Positions 62,799-64,000 of a DNA stretch of 64,000 bases are shown piece after piece (position 1 is the first letter of the stretch; each line of letters starts with the position of its first letter). The notes beneath the pieces are model-generated. The model was given only the letters and a program-made list of their open reading frames with translations. It was not told the DNA's origin and searched no databases. The DNA comes from Larus michahellis (taxonomy: Eukaryota > Chordata > Aves > Charadriiformes > Laridae). The DNA lies in contig NC_133906.1 of the NCBI RefSeq assembly GCF_964199755.1, forward strand, positions 16,589,378 through 16,653,377, in the 5' to 3' direction. The translations under genes and the position numbers were made by a program.

Positions 62799-63415
62799 GG
62801 CGGCGGCGGCGCGCGCCCCTCCTCACCTCAGCGGGGCCCGCCGCTGTCCCCGGCCTGAGGGGAGCGGCGCCGCTGCCCCATCAGGGGGGACGAACCCCCC
62901 TCAGGCCGGGGTCAGCCGCTGACCGACGGCCGGAACCGGCCCGTCCCGGATGGGCTTTCTTTCCCTTCTGGCTGCATCCCGTCCTCCCCCGCTGCCAGCC
63001 CCGGCCTCGCACCTTCGTTCCCTTCGGCTCGCCCGCCTTCCCCGGCTGTACGGCCACACGGACGGTATATTCCTGAGGGGCGGGGACTCCCCTCTGCGGG
63101 GGATTTCCCCGTTCCGTTTTGTCTGCTCCCTCTTAGCCTTAGTTGGATCTTCCCTCGTTTGTGTTCATTTTCCCCTTTCCAACATGCTCCCGCCTACCCA
63201 CTCTGTTCTCTCAGGCAGCTTCTTTCTTGCTTTTCCTGCCACAGTTTCCTCCCCCGTTTCCCAGTCTGCTTTCCAACCCAATCACTGCCTCCTCACCCTT
63301 AAATCTCTAAAATCTCATTTAGCTCTAAAAAGGAGGTATTTTCTTAGACAAATCATTAGAGATATTCACGGGTATGCAAGTCCCATGACATGACTAATAG
63401 TGAGATGGATTTCCC

Positions 63416-63436
63416 TTTTTTTTTTTTTTTTTTTTT
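63416..63436 (+). repeat. Poly(T) tract
   Basis: About 21 uninterrupted T residues. Confidence 0.9.
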
Positions 63437-63649
63437 ACTTTAATAGTACCTTAGACATTGTCAGCTTGAAGACTGAAGCACTATTTTCAACATAGTGATT
63501 TTTTCGTCAGAAACAGGAATCTAGGAACTAAGCACAATTTTTTTGGTGGAATTTTCTTTCCTTGAAGATGAAAATGTCAGTTCATCACATCTCACTAGGC
63601 ACATCAGCACCTCCACCGCATGGTTTCTGAAACTCAGGTTAACTTAGTC

Positions 63650-63725
63650 CTCCTCACAGATACTTGTCTCATCTGTTTCTAAAACCTTCAGTGAAGGCAA
63701 TTTCACAGCCTCTTCAGGTAGCATC
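63650..63725 (-). mobile_element. Possible ancient CR1/L3 fragment
   Basis: The plus strand reads TTGTCTCATCTGTTTCTAAA, then ACCTTCAGTGAAGGCAATTT and CACAGCCTCTTCAGGTAGC, resembling the degraded CR1/L3 3' region (cleft around the Leu-Glu-Val-Phe codons). Too diverged to be sure. Confidence 0.35.
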
Positions 63726-64000
63726 TGCGTGGGGACTGCTGCGCTCCAGCCATCTGATCCTGCCTTCTCTCATGTGCCAGCCCTGATGCTTGTGCAAACA
63801 CAGCAGTCCGCTTAAGAGAACTGAGACAGCCAGAAACAGTTTTATTGTGAGAAAGGTCTTCGGTTTTAGCTGCCTCAGCTTTCTGAAACAGTTTGTTGCA
63901 TGATCCCAAGTGCTGCAGCTGGCAGGCTGCAGAACTGCAGTATCCCCCTGATTTAGATCAACTGCTGTGGAAACGCAGCCTTGGAGAGTCGCCGATCCGA

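Larger units (their letters stand above)
61999..62830 (-). promoter_or_regulatory. HNRNPA0: HNRNPA0 CpG-island promoter and 5' leader
   Basis: Very CpG-rich region upstream of the start codon, with four CCAAT boxes, a YY1-type site and GC-boxes and no TATA box. This fits a housekeeping promoter. The transcription start probably lies between about 62.1 and 62.4 kb. Overlapping open frames on both strands are compositional. Confidence 0.75.
62831..64000. other. Upstream flank of HNRNPA0
   Basis: Tail of the CpG island to about 62.95 kb, then ordinary sequence with a poly(T) tract (63416-63436) and a possible ancient CR1/L3 fragment near 63650-63725. A plus-strand 147-codon frame (62950-63393) has no recognisable similarity. 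Confidence 0.6.

Noticed and set aside
62147-62922. Numerous alanine-, arginine- and proline-rich frames upstream of HNRNPA0
   Set aside because: All are compositional products of the CpG island on both strands.
1-64000. CRISPR arrays, tRNA or rRNA genes, bacterial-type operons, endogenous retrovirus genes
   Set aside because: None of their signatures was seen; the only mobile elements recognised are CR1 LINE and old SINE-like relics.

Overview
This is a vertebrate nuclear locus, almost certainly from a bird. It holds two genes, both on the minus strand: a complete 15-exon KLHL3 (coding span 1609-47833) and the intronless HNRNPA0 (61063-61998). The two are adjacent and in the same orientation in mammals (human 5q31.2), so the order itself supports both calls. 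The avian assignment rests on CR1 LINE relics with the typical bird CR1 3' end (about 6950-8170 and 19950-20165), short introns and GC-rich CpG-island promoters. The species cannot be resolved from the sequence alone.

Layout. 1-985: flank downstream of KLHL3, nothing recognised. 985-1608: KLHL3 3'UTR with a well-formed poly(A) site. 1609-47833: KLHL3 coding exons 15 to 1. All 14 introns are GT-AG, and the exon phases join without a break into 1761 nt (586 codons plus stop), one residue shorter than the human 587-aa protein. 47.6-48.3 kb: KLHL3 CpG-island promoter. 48.3-57 kb: intergenic, with a strong CTCF-type motif at 51601-51616, an old MIR-like relic and microsatellites. 57-61.06 kb: AT-rich DNA with several minus-strand AATAAA signals, the probable HNRNPA0 3'UTR zone. 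61063-61998: HNRNPA0. 62.0-62.95 kb: HNRNPA0 CpG island with four CCAAT boxes, a YY1-type site and a possible divergent cell-cycle-type (CHR) element. 62.95-64 kb: upstream flank.

Function. KLHL3 is the substrate receptor of a CUL3-RING ubiquitin ligase that removes WNK kinases and so sets distal-nephron salt transport. HNRNPA0 is a two-RRM, glycine-rich RNA-binding protein that binds AU-rich mRNAs. They share a chromosomal neighbourhood and no obvious pathway; the CTCF-type site between them may separate their regulation.

I did not find an undescribed biological system. The window is a conventional, intact vertebrate two-gene locus. The points most worth checking are the CTCF motif, a three-copy repeat just after the HNRNPA0 stop codon, the open 5' leader of HNRNPA0, the CCAAT/CHR arrangement, and two inverted repeats carrying GTTAAT half-sites in KLHL3 introns. 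Family comparisons are from memory of the human proteins; no alignment was run.
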